From the NCBI GenBank assembly GCA_034927445.1, contig JAYFPZ010000007.1:1-64000 (forward strand): a stretch of DNA of 64,000 nt. Reading direction: 5' to 3'. The position numbers and the translations under genes are program-made. The DNA is from PHAA01 sp034927445 (GTDB lineage: Bacteria; Bacillota; Syntrophomonadia; Syntrophomonadales; Syntrophomonadaceae). Below the pieces are notes generated by a model that saw nothing but the letters and a program-made list of their open reading frames with translations, did not search any database and was not told where the DNA came from. Shown here piece by piece: positions 24,318 to 33,323 of this stretch. The stretch's first letter is position 1; the number at the start of each line of letters is the position of its first letter.

Positions 24318-25973
24318 TTAGTTTTCCAGACTGCTCCCCCTGACTGCACCGTCAATTTTTATTTCTCCCTGAGCAGCCGGCAAGCAATAACAACCAATAA
24401 TATTCTCAGCCACTTTGAGGCCATCTACGGCGGCACTTACGATACCACCGGCGTAACCTGCCCCCTCACCGCAGGGGTAGAGGCCAGGGATTCCAATCGC
24501 GGTAAGGCTCTTGTCTCTTTCCAACCTTACCGGCGCCGAAGTACGGGTTTCCACCCCGGTCATTACCGCTTCATCACTCAGGAAACCCGGGGCTTTCCGG
24601 CTCCAGGCTTTTAGGCCCCGCTGCATTACCCCACTGATTTCCCCGGGCAGTAATTCATTTAAGTTGCCCGGGGTTATTCCGGGAGCAAAGGTGGATATTG
24701 ATTTGTGCAGAGCGGTACTGGGGCGGTTCTCCTGAAAATCACACAAGTACTGCGCCGGAGCTTTATAGTTCGTTCCGCCCATGGTGAACGCCTGCTCTTC
24801 CAACTTTTCCTGCAGGCTTAAACCTCCCAGGGTTTCATTGCCCCAATCAGCCGGGGATACCGTAACTACCAAAGCGCTGTTGGCCACTCCGCTATCCCGC
24901 CGGAAATAACTCATGCCATTGGTAACGAGACGGCCTGGTTCCGAAGCAGCACCTATTACATAGCCTCCCGGGCACATGCAGAATGTATATAATGATCTGC
25001 CGGTTAAGCGATCCTGATAGGTGAAGTGGTAATCGGCAGCCGGCAGGCTGGAATGGCCTGCGAATTTACCATATTGCATTTGGTCGATTACAACCTGAGG
25101 ATGCTCAATGCGTACCCCGAGGGCAAAGGCTTTGGGGGCCACTCTCACCCCCCGGCGATAGAGCAGGCGATAGACATCACGTGCACTGTTGCCGGTAGCC
25201 AATACCAAGACGGAGCAAGCCACTTCTGCTTCACTATTTATTATTATGCTTTGCAGCACTCCTTTGTTAACATTAATGTCTGTCAGGCAGGCTTCAAAAT
25301 AAAATTCACCACCCAGCCTGATAATTTCCTGCCGGATTTTTTTAACCACCCCACGGATGATATCCGTGCCGACATGCGGTTTTTTCAGGTACAGGATTTC
25401 CGGATGAGCTCCATATTCCACAAAGGTCTTCAAGACATAGTCTACCCTGAAATCACCTATTCGGGTAGTTAATTTTCCGTCGGAAAAGGTTCCGGCTCCG
25501 CCTTCACCAAACTGGACATTGGTTTTCCTATCGAGTATACCTGACTGCCAAAAATTTTGCACTCCCTTAATGCGGCGCTCCATATCCTGTCCTTGTTCGA
25601 TCACTAAAGGCCGGTAACCGCTGCGCGCCAAGGCCAGGGCGCAAAAAAGCCCGGCCGGACCCGACCCCACTACCAACGGGGCGTGGGGGAGATTGGTTCC
25701 GCCCGGTACAGGCACAAGTATAGATTGTTCTTCTAGTTGAGATATTTCAGGTGATCGCAGTATATCTGGCGCTATTGCTATTGAATCATTGAGCTCCAAA
25801 TCTACCGTACAGGTAAAACATACTGTGGCCCGGCGAGCATCCACTGCTTTTTTTACCAACTCCCAGGAGTCAATCTGCCCTGGCTTTATTCCCAACCGCC
25901 GGGCGGCCAGGCGGGCTAAATCGTTTACTTGATCATCCAAACCCAACCGCAGACCGCGTACACGAACCTTCAT
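24318..25973 (-). CDS. COG2509-type FAD-dependent oxidoreductase
   Basis: The 551-residue protein has an N-terminal helical cap (1-85), a dinucleotide-binding motif VVGSGPAGLFCALALARSGY (about 102-121), the conserved RKTNVQFGEGGAGTFSDGKL, and the C-terminal FAD motif GLYPCGEGAGYAGGIVSAAVDG. Members of this uncharacterised flavoprotein family are widespread in Firmicutes, and several are located next to glmM or cdaR. Its substrate is unknown; resemblance to HI0933/GidA-like flavoproteins does not settle it. It overlaps cdaR by 4 bp and precedes glmM by 18 bp, so it is cotranscribed with both. Confidence 0.88.
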   Translation of the reverse strand: MKVRVRGLRLGLDDQVNDLARLAARRLGIKPGQIDSWELVKKAVDARRATVCFTCTVDLELNDSIAIAPDILRSPEISQLEEQSILVPVPGGTNLPHAPLVVGSGPAGLFCALALARSGYRPLVIEQGQDMERRIKGVQNFWQSGILDRKTNVQFGEGGAGTFSDGKLTTRIGDFRVDYVLKTFVEYGAHPEILYLKKPHVGTDIIRGVVKKIRQEIIRLGGEFYFEACLTDINVNKGVLQSIIINSEAEVACSVLVLATGNSARDVYRLLYRRGVRVAPKAFALGVRIEHPQVVIDQMQYGKFAGHSSLPAADYHFTYQDRLTGRSLYTFCMCPGGYVIGAASEPGRLVTNGMSYFRRDSGVANSALVVTVSPADWGNETLGGLSLQEKLEEQAFTMGGTNYKAPAQYLCDFQENRPSTALHKSISTFAPGITPGNLNELLPGEISGVMQRGLKAWSRKAPGFLSDEAVMTGVETRTSAPVRLERDKSLTAIGIPGLYPCGEGAGYAGGIVSAAVDGLKVAENIIGCYCLPAAQGEIKIDGAVRGSSLEN

Positions 25974-26902
25974 TCTGCAACTCCACTTGCATTTGTTTTC
26001 ACTATCTTAATCTGAATGGTAATTTGAGTTGGCACTACCGTTACCCCATCCGGTTGAACCAACTCTATCAGCTGGGCAAATGATTCTGATTTTCCATTAA
26101 TATCAATTGGTAGAGTGGTAATTTCATTCACAGTCTCTACCCGGGTTTGATCACCGAGAACAGTTGCCTGCACCGGATCGGTAATGGTTTCGCCTAAAGT
26201 GAAACCTGGAGCCAATATCCCGTTCAACTGAGGTTTAATATCAATTTTCTTGCTGATCTGTTTCCTCTCCAGAACTACATTCACATTGATTGTAGAAGGC
26301 ACAATTTGAATACCCGCAGTAACTGGTTTGCCGTTTATATCACGAGCCTGCAGGGTGGATTTAACGGTTGCTATATCTTTAATATTGGCCAGGTCGATGG
26401 GAGCAACAACTGCCGCCACTGTTCCTATGACCGCAGCATCCCCCTCGATCAGGCACCGGTCCGGCGAGAGCAAGGCCTGGGAAAGCTGGTAGCCGGTAGG
26501 CGGATTTTGTTTTACTTCCTGTTTGATGTTGAATACTTTTTGCCCGAGTTCTTCCAGGGTCACCTTGACTTGATTGGGCTGGACTGAAGTAAACAGAGCC
26601 CCCTTGACCGTATCTATTTTAACCGGCAGCTGATAATCACCTTTGTCCAGACCCGCACAATCAACATATGCCGTTATCTCATCACTGCCGTGATACGCAC
26701 CCCACCGTCTTACCGACACTTTCTGCGGACCGGTTACATTCAAATCAGCAGCTACATTGCGATACTGCAGATCTACTTCGAATACATCCCCGCTTGAAGC
26801 CACATTGCCCTGATTTATTACATAAAACCATAGCAGCAGGGACATTATTATCGAAGCTATTCTAAGACCGACTTTGCTTCTCTTTGAATTTTTTTCTGCC
26901 AT
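25970..26902 (-). CDS. cdaR: YbbR/CdaR domain protein, regulator of diadenylate cyclase
   Basis: The product (310 residues) has one N-terminal membrane helix (VGLRIASIIMSLLLWFYVI) followed by repeated YbbR beta domains outside the membrane (about 40-300), visible as recurring stretches such as KVTLEELGQKVFNIKQEVKQ and INVNVVLERKQISKKIDIKP. In B. subtilis and relatives CdaR binds CdaA and modulates cyclic di-AMP synthesis. The ATG at 26902 follows GGAGGAGGTGG and overlaps the end of cdaA by 41 bp, which means translational coupling. The usual clostridial order cdaA-cdaR-glmM is kept, with one flavoprotein gene inserted. Confidence 0.92.
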   Translation of the reverse strand: MAEKNSKRSKVGLRIASIIMSLLLWFYVINQGNVASSGDVFEVDLQYRNVAADLNVTGPQKVSVRRWGAYHGSDEITAYVDCAGLDKGDYQLPVKIDTVKGALFTSVQPNQVKVTLEELGQKVFNIKQEVKQNPPTGYQLSQALLSPDRCLIEGDAAVIGTVAAVVAPIDLANIKDIATVKSTLQARDINGKPVTAGIQIVPSTINVNVVLERKQISKKIDIKPQLNGILAPGFTLGETITDPVQATVLGDQTRVETVNEITTLPIDINGKSESFAQLIELVQPDGVTVVPTQITIQIKIVKTNASGVAE

Positions 26903-27725
26903 CGTTTGACCACCTCCTCCAGAAGCTGTCTTTGTGGCTCCCTTCGGCCATCAGTTCTCCCTCCAGAATATCACGCAGTCCCGGTCCGTCCAGATAACGA
27001 ACCAGTCTGCCCTCCCGGGCAACCGATACGGCGCCGGTCTCTTCGGAAACTACGATACAGAGGGCATCAGACACTTCCGAAATCCCCAGGGCGGCACGGT
27101 GTCGTGTTCCCAGTCTTCCATCGATGGCCGGATTGCTGCTCAGAGGCAAAAAGCAAGCTGCACTCTGAATGCGGCCCTCTTTGATAATAACTGCTCCGTC
27201 ATGTAAGGGAGTATTGGGTACGAATATATTTATCAATAATTCAGCTGAAACCAGTGAATCCATGCGGGTTCCGCTGTCCATATATTCTTCAATGCCTGTC
27301 TCCCGGGCAACTATAATCAGAGCCCCCACCCGGTCCTGAGACATTACTTGAACCGCCGTGACAATCTCATTTACGATGCGGTCACTGTAAATCTTATCGA
27401 GATAGGCGGAGCTCGCAAAGAACTGGCCTCTTCCCAGCTGCTCCAGAATGCGCCTGAGTTCAGGCTGGAATACTATGGGCAGGGCAATCGCAAATATTAT
27501 CCATAACTTTTCCAGCAGCCAGTTAACCATATCCAGCTGCAAAACACTCACTGCGACTGAAAATAGCAATAAAATAAACAAACCTTTGAGCAGCTGCTCA
27601 GCCCGGCTCCCCTTAATCAGACTCAGGAGGCGGTAAAATATGTAGGCTACAATGCCAATATCAATAAGGCTGCGCAAAATGTTCCAGGGACTCGCGAATA
27701 TCCCGGATAAGAAATTTAAATCCAC
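26862..27725 (-). CDS. cdaA: Diadenylate cyclase (CdaA)
   Basis: The 287-residue enzyme makes cyclic di-AMP from two ATP. Three N-terminal membrane helices (about 1-90) precede a DisA_N cyclase domain (about 100-260) with the two catalytic motifs DGA (NTPLHDGAVII) and RHR (GRLGTRHRAALG). GTG at 27725 is preferred because AGGATGGG lies 8 bp upstream and the protein then begins MDLNFLSGIFASPWN, as in homologues; an upstream ATG at 27749 lacks a site. First gene of the cluster leading to glmS, linking c-di-AMP to cell-wall precursor supply. Confidence 0.93.
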   Translation of the reverse strand: MDLNFLSGIFASPWNILRSLIDIGIVAYIFYRLLSLIKGSRAEQLLKGLFILLLFSVAVSVLQLDMVNWLLEKLWIIFAIALPIVFQPELRRILEQLGRGQFFASSAYLDKIYSDRIVNEIVTAVQVMSQDRVGALIIVARETGIEEYMDSGTRMDSLVSAELLINIFVPNTPLHDGAVIIKEGRIQSAACFLPLSSNPAIDGRLGTRHRAALGISEVSDALCIVVSEETGAVSVAREGRLVRYLDGPGLRDILEGELMAEGSHKDSFWRRWSNDGRKKFKEKQSRS

Positions 27726-27873
27726 AGCTGGTCCCATCCTTTGGCACATAATTTATGATTTAGACTAGTAGTCTGCTTGAATAAAATACCTGTTCCTTGG
27801 TTCAATTATTTTTCCCATTTGATAAGGATATAACATAGTTACGAAAAAAGCTATCGGGTTCATGCATTGTATA

Positions 27874-28506
27874 TTACCGGGTATAATGGAACACCACCAG
27901 AATACCTGATTGTACCCCGATGATTCCTTGCCGCCCTACCAGCACATTGGAAATGGCATAGGGCTTGTTATTCTCCAAAACCGAATTTGCGGTGTATTCA
28001 AAACCCACCTCTTTAACTCCGTGGGCTTCGTCCGTCAGGGAAAAAACCGAAACAATATCACCGGGTTGGCCTTCGATGACAATCTCCCGGTTAACTATAT
28101 ATACCCTGCATGCGGGACTGTAATGGCTGAGCCGGATTCCCCTTCTAACCGTATTAATCCCCGAATAAAGGCTGGCCAGGGTGTGGTCAAGCCGTTTGCC
28201 CAGACTGCCCAGCAGTATAATTTCATCCGCTCCCCTGGCTTCAGCCATTTCGAGCGTAAGCTGCAGATCGGTAAAGTCTTTGCGGGGCGAAAATTGGCGG
28301 AACTCCACCTTACGGGTTTCATAATATTTTTTTACCTCCGGCTTGATGGAATCGAGATCACCCAGAATACAGGCAGGAACCAGGCCCAAGGCATAGGCAT
28401 AATTGGCCCCTCCGTCAGCACACAGGATGAGATCGCCTTTTTGTGAAATATTGCGGTAAGCCCCCAGTTCTCCATATTCACCATTGGCAAAGATAGTACA
28501 GCGCAT
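27874..28506 (-). CDS. thiN: Thiamine pyrophosphokinase
   Basis: The 210-residue protein transfers pyrophosphate from ATP to thiamine. The catalytic domain shows LILCADGGANYAYALG, CILGDLDSI, the acidic-basic KDFTDLQLTLEMA and GSLGKRLDHTLAS; the C-terminal beta domain binds thiamine (DIVSVFSLTDEAHGV, GFEYTANSVLE). The ATG at 28506 follows GGAGCTC. It stands alone 150 bp upstream of cdaA on the same strand. I looked for a THI box upstream and did not see one. Confidence 0.92.
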   Translation of the reverse strand: MRCTIFANGEYGELGAYRNISQKGDLILCADGGANYAYALGLVPACILGDLDSIKPEVKKYYETRKVEFRQFSPRKDFTDLQLTLEMAEARGADEIILLGSLGKRLDHTLASLYSGINTVRRGIRLSHYSPACRVYIVNREIVIEGQPGDIVSVFSLTDEAHGVKEVGFEYTANSVLENNKPYAISNVLVGRQGIIGVQSGILVVFHYTR

Positions 28507-28613
28507 ATTTGAGCTCCTGTTAAAAATCTTGCTTATCCTTGTATAATACCATAAACCAGCCGGAGTGACACTTTTCAATATTTTCGGACCGCCTTGTTAA
28601 ATTATTCTCGAAA

Positions 28614-28642
28614 TTGACAAAAAAATAACGGTTAACTATAAT
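28614..28642 (+). promoter_or_regulatory. Consensus promoter of the ferredoxin gene
   Basis: TTGACA (28614-28619) and TATAAT (28637-28642) are separated by exactly 17 bp, 36 bp before the ferredoxin start codon. A perfect sigma-A consensus indicates strong constitutive expression. Confidence 0.9.
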
Positions 28643-28678
28643 GCTATTATTGATTTCTAGTTAAAGGAGGCGAACATT

Positions 28679-28855
28679 ATGGCACATGTGATTACAGATG
28701 AATGCATTGCTTGTGGATTATGTCTCGAAGAATGCCCGGTTGAGGCTATTTCGGAAGGTGAAGACAAATACGTGATCAACCCCGAACTATGTACTGATTG
28801 CGGTTCTTGCGCCGATATCTGCCCGGTTGAGGCTCCGCAGCCGGTTGAAGAATAG
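28679..28855 (+). CDS. 2[4Fe-4S] ferredoxin
   Basis: A 58-residue clostridial-type ferredoxin. It begins MAHVITDECIACGLCLEECP and has a second cluster motif CTDCGSCADICP, giving the eight cysteines for two [4Fe-4S] clusters; it ends in an acidic tail. It serves as a low-potential electron carrier for hydrogenases, oxidoreductases or bifurcating complexes in the cytoplasm. AAAGGAGG lies 7 bp before the ATG, a perfect promoter is upstream and a strong terminator follows, so it is a single highly expressed gene. Confidence 0.95.
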   Translation: MAHVITDECIACGLCLEECPVEAISEGEDKYVINPELCTDCGSCADICPVEAPQPVEE

Positions 28856-28880
28856 CCTGTATTTATTAATTTATACGGTC

Positions 28881-28908
28881 AAAAAAAAACTCCCGCGGGA
28901 GTTTTTTT
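28881..28908 (+). terminator. Strong intrinsic terminator (bidirectional)
   Basis: The palindrome ACTCCCGCGGGAGT (28889-28902) is flanked by a run of A and a run of eight T. It ends the ferredoxin transcript and could also end the convergent trmL transcript. Confidence 0.9.
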
Positions 28909-28972
28909 TATGTGGAAAAATATAAATATCCGGAGCAAGCGGACAGAAAGATAAAAACTCCTGCGCGTTTGG

Positions 28973-29431
28973 TCATTTCAGCCCGGGATAACCCTGCTGT
29001 CTTAAAGCTTCGTACAGTATTACCGCAACTGAATTTGCCAGGTTCAGAGAGCGTCCCAGGTCCCGCATCGGTATCCTTATCTGTTCTTCGGGATGGGCTG
29101 CGAGCAGGTCAGCCGGCAGTCCTCTGGTCTCCCGGCCGAATACAAGAATATCATCCGGATCATAGGCAATTTCATGATAACTGCGCTCAGCATGAGTAGT
29201 GGCAAGGTAAAATTTGTGATCAGGCATGGCCGCGGCAAACTCAGGGAAACTTTCCCAGGTTTTAACTTCAACTTCATTCCAATAATCGAGACCCGCTCTT
29301 TTCAGATACCGGTCTGCCAGGGAAAATCCCAGAGGTTTGACCAGGTGCAGCCTGGTGCCGGTTAAGGCGCAGGTGCGGGCTATATTCCCTGTATTTTGTG
29401 GTATCTCCGGTTCTACCAGGACAACATGCAT
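28973..29431 (-). CDS. trmL: tRNA (cytidine(34)-2'-O)-methyltransferase
   Basis: The 152-residue SPOUT methyltransferase has the trefoil-knot motifs EPEIPQNTGNIARTCALT, LVFGRETRGLPADLL and IPMRDLGRSLNLANSVAVIL of the TrmL/YibK family, which methylates the wobble ribose in tRNA-Leu using S-adenosylmethionine. The ATG at 29431 follows GGAGGTC; the long upstream extension of the frame enters repeat-like DNA and is not used. Single gene converging with the ferredoxin. Confidence 0.92.
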   Translation of the reverse strand: MHVVLVEPEIPQNTGNIARTCALTGTRLHLVKPLGFSLADRYLKRAGLDYWNEVEVKTWESFPEFAAAMPDHKFYLATTHAERSYHEIAYDPDDILVFGRETRGLPADLLAAHPEEQIRIPMRDLGRSLNLANSVAVILYEALRQQGYPGLK

Positions 29432-29465
29432 TTCTAAGACCTCCAATTTTGTAAAGAAACAATAA

Positions 29466-29520
29466 AAAAATCTGCGTAAATCCGCGCCCGCAGGGTCAGC
29501 GTGATCAGCGTCTATCGTTC
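29466..29520. repeat. GACGC-GAT type dispersed repeat fragment
   Basis: The minus strand reads GACGCTGATCACGCTGACC and then GCGCGGATTTACGCAGATTT. The same kind of GACGCNGATNACGCNGAT unit forms both ends of the element at 30673-30809. It is non-coding and lies directly upstream of trmL. Confidence 0.5.
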
Positions 29521-29667
29521 TCTTCTCCGGCATCTCTATCATCTGGCGCTTGAGTAACGGACAAAGTCTTTTCTCGCCAAATTATACCTGAGTTTGCCAG
29601 TTATAACAATTTGGTCTCAGGTAAAGACTAAAGACAAACTCGAATATATGTTAAAGGAGAGATTGTC

Positions 29668-30660
29668 TTGAGGAAAAATCCATTAAGCAAGCTGGCATCA
29701 TTGCTCCTGATCACCCTGCTGATATCATTGTTCTCAGTGGCGGGATGCAATCAGGCAGCCAAAAAGCCCGACCTCACTCCCCAACCCGGCCAGAACGCTC
29801 AGGTACCTCTGACTCCTGAGGTAACCAAATATAAAGAAGAACCTACTATTACACTTTACCGTAGTGCTACCGGCAAAACCGAACAGCTCAAACTGGAGGA
29901 GTATTTAAAGGGAGTAGTGGCAGCGGAAATAGGGCCGAAATTCCCAATGGAGGCTCTGAAAGCCCAGGCGATCGTAGCCCGGACCATGACTCTGGCACTC
30001 ATAAATTATGAGCATGGCGCCGCCAAGCATGGAACCGATGCCAGCGATGATCATACTGAATTTCAGGCCTATGACAACAAGCAGATTACCGATGAAATAT
30101 CCAAGGCGGTAGAAGAAACCAGAGGTCAGATTCTAACCTATGACGGCAAGTTCGTATATGCCGAGTTCCATTCGGCATCACCCGATATGACCGCCAGCAT
30201 CGAAGAAGGCTTTCCCAAACTCAAGGACAAGGCCTCGGCTTATATTGTTCCCGTTGCCACCAACGGATTGCAGAACGCCCCTGAGAAATACCGGGATTGG
30301 ACGGTTAAGGTGCCTAAAAGCACCATAAAGAATATTATGGGATCCAAGGCCGGTTCACTGGATGACATCAAGGTTGCGCAAAAGGGGCCATCCGGCCGGG
30401 CCTTAACCGTTACCGCGGGCTCGGCTTCTATTGCCGGAGTTGATTTGCGCGAAAAAGTAGGTTTTGACAAGCTGTTTTCCACCTATCTCACCAGTATTTC
30501 CGTGGAAGGTGACAACGTGGTATTTAAGGGCAAAGGCTGGGGCCATGGCTGTGGCATGGAACAGTGGGGAGCCTATACTATGGCTCAGGAGGGCAAATCC
30601 GCCAAAGAAATCGTAGAACATTACTACCCTGGAACCATGTGGACCCAGCTCTATAAATAA
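29668..30660 (+). CDS. SpoIID/LytB domain lipoprotein
   Basis: The product (330 residues) has a lipoprotein signal peptide (LLITLLISLFSVAGC, cleavage before Cys27) and a SpoIID domain: LEEYLKGVVAAEIGPKFPME, LKAQAIVARTM, AEFHSASPDMTASIEE and the C-terminal GWGHGCGMEQWGAYTMA. SpoIID-type proteins are lytic transglycosylases acting on denuded glycan during engulfment; this paralogue is membrane-tethered and could serve sporulation or vegetative wall turnover. It starts with TTG behind AAAGGAGAG and stands alone, followed by an inverted-repeat element. Confidence 0.9.
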   Translation: MRKNPLSKLASLLLITLLISLFSVAGCNQAAKKPDLTPQPGQNAQVPLTPEVTKYKEEPTITLYRSATGKTEQLKLEEYLKGVVAAEIGPKFPMEALKAQAIVARTMTLALINYEHGAAKHGTDASDDHTEFQAYDNKQITDEISKAVEETRGQILTYDGKFVYAEFHSASPDMTASIEEGFPKLKDKASAYIVPVATNGLQNAPEKYRDWTVKVPKSTIKNIMGSKAGSLDDIKVAQKGPSGRALTVTAGSASIAGVDLREKVGFDKLFSTYLTSISVEGDNVVFKGKGWGHGCGMEQWGAYTMAQEGKSAKEIVEHYYPGTMWTQLYK

Positions 30661-30672
30661 CAAAAGAATATT

Positions 30673-30809
30673 TGGACGCGGATTACGCTGATTTATATGA
30701 CTTGCGCGGTTTTTCCGGCAGCATACCAAACAAACAGAGGGATGGTTTTGATACTCTACCTTTATCAATGTCTGTGTTAGTCATAATAGTCCGCGTTATT
30801 CTGCGTCTA
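30673..30809. repeat. MITE-like element with imperfect terminal inverted repeats
   Basis: The left end (30673-30701) contains TGGACGCGGATTACGCTGAT and ends TATATGAC. The right end (30780-30809), reverse-complemented, reads TAGACGCAGAATAACGCGGA and ends TATTATGAC. The arms of about 30 bp enclose about 80 bp without a gene. Similar GACGC-GAT units occur at 29466-29520. The element sits between spoIID-like and EamA genes and its right end is 1 bp from the EamA stop codon. Confidence 0.55.
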
Positions 30810-30810
30810 T

Positions 30811-31677
30811 TTATCTTTCCGAAGCTTTTTCATGGGTGGCGGCGATATAGATGCCGGTCAGAATAAATAATCCGCCTATCATCTGGTACCAGGCCAGAGC
30901 TTCATGAAAGATGAGAAAAGCCAGTAAACTTGCCCCTACTGATTCACCCAGTACCGACACGGATACGACCGGGGCTTTCACATACTTTAAGGCCCAATTC
31001 AGGGAGGCATGCCCGATTATTCCCGGCCCGACCGCCTGGGCTAAAAACAGGATCCAATCCAAACGGCGATATCCGGTCAGGTCAAGCCCGGCTCCGATAC
31101 ATCCTATAAGCAAAACCACAAAGGCAGCGGCGGCCGCCAAACAGGTATAAGTCCATACATCCACCCGGGCACGAACGCTGCGCCCAATCAGGAAATAGAA
31201 GGCTACAAAAAGACCGCTTAACAGTGCCAGCATATCACCCAGCAGCCGGCCCGACTGCAAGTCACCTTGAACGATAAGCAGGCTTCCCAGCAGAGCGGTG
31301 AGAATGCCGGCGGTAACCCAGCGGTTGACCCTTTCTTTTAAGAGCAGGGCGGAAAACACAAGTACGAATATTACTTGCAGATTGGTAAAAAGAACGGAAC
31401 TGGATATGCTGGTATAGCTCAGTGAAGTAATCCAGAAGCCCAGATGCAAGGCAAGAAAAATCCCGGAGCTGATTATGAGGTAAAAATCACGCCGGGAAAG
31501 TTCCTTGATTCCGGCTGGCGCCGTACTGCCCAACCCGGCCGCAATGCCGGCGGTAAATAATACCCGGTATAGGGATATTATCAAGGCTGGAGCCGCGCAG
31601 AACCTTATCATGATAGAGGAGGTGGACATGCACGCCACCGAAAGCACAATAGCCAGATAGATTAAGGGGTTTCTCAT
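30811..31677 (-). CDS. EamA/DMT family transporter
   Basis: The 288-residue protein has ten membrane helices in two EamA repeats (first about 5-135, second about 145-280; the second ends MIGGLFILTGIYIAATHEK). DMT transporters export amino acids or metabolites or import nucleotide sugars; the substrate cannot be read from sequence. Its ATG overlaps the stop of livG by 4 bp, so it is translated with the branched-chain amino-acid transporter operon and occupies the place where livF normally sits. It could be an amino-acid exporter. Confidence 0.88.
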   Translation of the reverse strand: MRNPLIYLAIVLSVACMSTSSIMIRFCAAPALIISLYRVLFTAGIAAGLGSTAPAGIKELSRRDFYLIISSGIFLALHLGFWITSLSYTSISSSVLFTNLQVIFVLVFSALLLKERVNRWVTAGILTALLGSLLIVQGDLQSGRLLGDMLALLSGLFVAFYFLIGRSVRARVDVWTYTCLAAAAAFVVLLIGCIGAGLDLTGYRRLDWILFLAQAVGPGIIGHASLNWALKYVKAPVVSVSVLGESVGASLLAFLIFHEALAWYQMIGGLFILTGIYIAATHEKASER

Positions 31678-32438
31678 GCACCTACCCCGAGGTAGGACTG
31701 TATAACCTTTTCATCGTTTTTGATTTGATCGGGGGTTCCTTCAGCTATCTTGCGGCCGTAGTCAAGTACCGCAATCCGCTGGCAGATATTCATTACCAGA
31801 TTCATATCATGTTCAACCAGAATTATGGTTAAATTATGTTCATCCCGAATCTGGTATATAAGTTCCCTCAATTCCTCTTTTTCAGCCGAGTTCATACCTG
31901 CCCCGGGTTCATCGAGAAGCAGCAGCGAGGGGGCCAGTGCCATAGCCCGGGCAATCTCCAACCGGCGCTGTTCGCCATAAGCCAGATTATCGGCATATTC
32001 ATAGCGCTTATCGTAAAGTCCTACCTTCTCCAATAACTGCTGGGAGCGTTCCAAAATCATTTTTTCTTCCTTACGGCTGCCCGGCAGACCCAGCATCCCG
32101 CTCCAGAGGCCGCTGTGGGTTACTCCATGGCAGCCCACCCGGACATTGTCGAGTACGGATAATTTATCAAACAGACGAATGTTCTGAAAGGTCCGGGCAA
32201 TACCCAGCCGGGCAATATCATAGGGCGCTATGCGATTAAGCACTTTGCCTTTAAAGATAAGTTTACCTGCGATAGGAATATAAATGCCGGTAATAATGTT
32301 AAACAGCGTAGTTTTACCGGCGCCGTTGGGACCGATAATACCATATATTTCTTTTTCATCGACCTGCATATTGACTCCGTCAACCGCCCGCAAGCCGCCA
32401 AATTCCTGACTGACTTTCTCCAACTCTAGGATGACCAT
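31674..32438 (-). CDS. livG: Branched-chain amino-acid ABC transporter, ATP-binding protein LivG
   Basis: The 254-residue ATPase shows Walker A GPNGAGKTT, a Q-loop region RTFQNIRLF, the signature YGEQRRLEIARAMA and Walker B LLLLDEPGAG, with the LivG-type C-terminal extension (EGTPDQIKNDEKVIQSYLG). The ATG at 32438 follows AAGGGGCG. It overlaps livM. A second ATPase (LivF) normally follows in this family, but here the EamA gene follows instead, so LivG must work as a homodimer or with a LivF encoded elsewhere. Confidence 0.93.
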   Translation of the reverse strand: MVILELEKVSQEFGGLRAVDGVNMQVDEKEIYGIIGPNGAGKTTLFNIITGIYIPIAGKLIFKGKVLNRIAPYDIARLGIARTFQNIRLFDKLSVLDNVRVGCHGVTHSGLWSGMLGLPGSRKEEKMILERSQQLLEKVGLYDKRYEYADNLAYGEQRRLEIARAMALAPSLLLLDEPGAGMNSAEKEELRELIYQIRDEHNLTIILVEHDMNLVMNICQRIAVLDYGRKIAEGTPDQIKNDEKVIQSYLGVGA

Positions 32439-33313
32439 GATTTCGCCCCTTTTTTGCCCCATCTTTTCTTCAGGTCGTAAATACGTACGTCACCCAAGAG
32501 ACCATTGGGACGGAATATCATTAATATTACCAGCAGGGCTCCATAGAAAAGCAGGCGATACTCGGCTACTATCCTGAGTACTTCCGGAGCCAGGGTCAGA
32601 ATAATCGCTCCCAGGATGGTACCGGGTATACTCCCCATACCTCCCAATACCACCATATTAAGCAGTTCAATCGATTTCATGAAGCCAAAATCCTGAGGGT
32701 TTATATAATACATGTAATGGGCATAAAGGCCGCCGCCCAAACCCCCAAGCAGAGAGCCTACCGTAAAAGCCAGGACTTTCATGCGGGTGGTGTTTATTCC
32801 GCATGACTCGGCCGCAATCTCATTTTCCCGGATGGCGTACAGGGACCGGCCCACCCGGCAATTAAGCAGCTTGGCGTTTAGAATAACCGCCACAATAACT
32901 ACGATCCATACGGTAGTAAACGTAGTATCCTGGGGGATCCCCGAGAAACCGACCGCCTTCCCGCCCAGGTCAAAATTGAGGAAAAACACCCTGATTATCT
33001 CGGCAAAACCAATCGTGACCATGGCCAGGTAGTCCCCCTCCAGACGCAGGGTGGGTATGCCAATCAGGAATCCGAAGGCGGCCGCCAGCAAAGCGCCCAT
33101 GATTATAGCCAAATAATACGGGGTGGCAAAATGCACAGACAATATGGCGGAAGTATAAGCACCTAAACTCATAAAACCTGCATGTCCCATGGATAATTGG
33201 CCGGTTACCCCGGTAATCAGGTTAAGTCCCAGGGCTAAAATAATATTTATCCCTATAAAAATCATTATCCGCAAATAATAGGCATCCACATTCTGCGCCA
33301 AAAATGTTTCCAA
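32426..33313 (-). CDS. livM: Branched-chain amino-acid ABC transporter, permease LivM
   Basis: The 295-residue permease has about eight to ten membrane helices and the LivM signatures TGVTGQLSMGHAGFMSLGAY near residue 35 and EIAAESCGINTTRMKVLAF, the cytoplasmic loop that contacts the ATPase. It pairs with LivH to form the channel. It lies 10 bp after livH and overlaps livG by 13 bp. Confidence 0.93.
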   Translation of the reverse strand: METFLAQNVDAYYLRIMIFIGINIILALGLNLITGVTGQLSMGHAGFMSLGAYTSAILSVHFATPYYLAIIMGALLAAAFGFLIGIPTLRLEGDYLAMVTIGFAEIIRVFFLNFDLGGKAVGFSGIPQDTTFTTVWIVVIVAVILNAKLLNCRVGRSLYAIRENEIAAESCGINTTRMKVLAFTVGSLLGGLGGGLYAHYMYYINPQDFGFMKSIELLNMVVLGGMGSIPGTILGAIILTLAPEVLRIVAEYRLLFYGALLVILMIFRPNGLLGDVRIYDLKKRWGKKGAKSWSS

Positions 33314-33323
33314 TTCGTTTCAC

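Noticed and set aside
28507..28613. TPP riboswitch upstream of thiN
   Set aside because: No CTGAGA or ACCTGATCTGG element is present in the short region between thiN and the divergent ferredoxin promoter.
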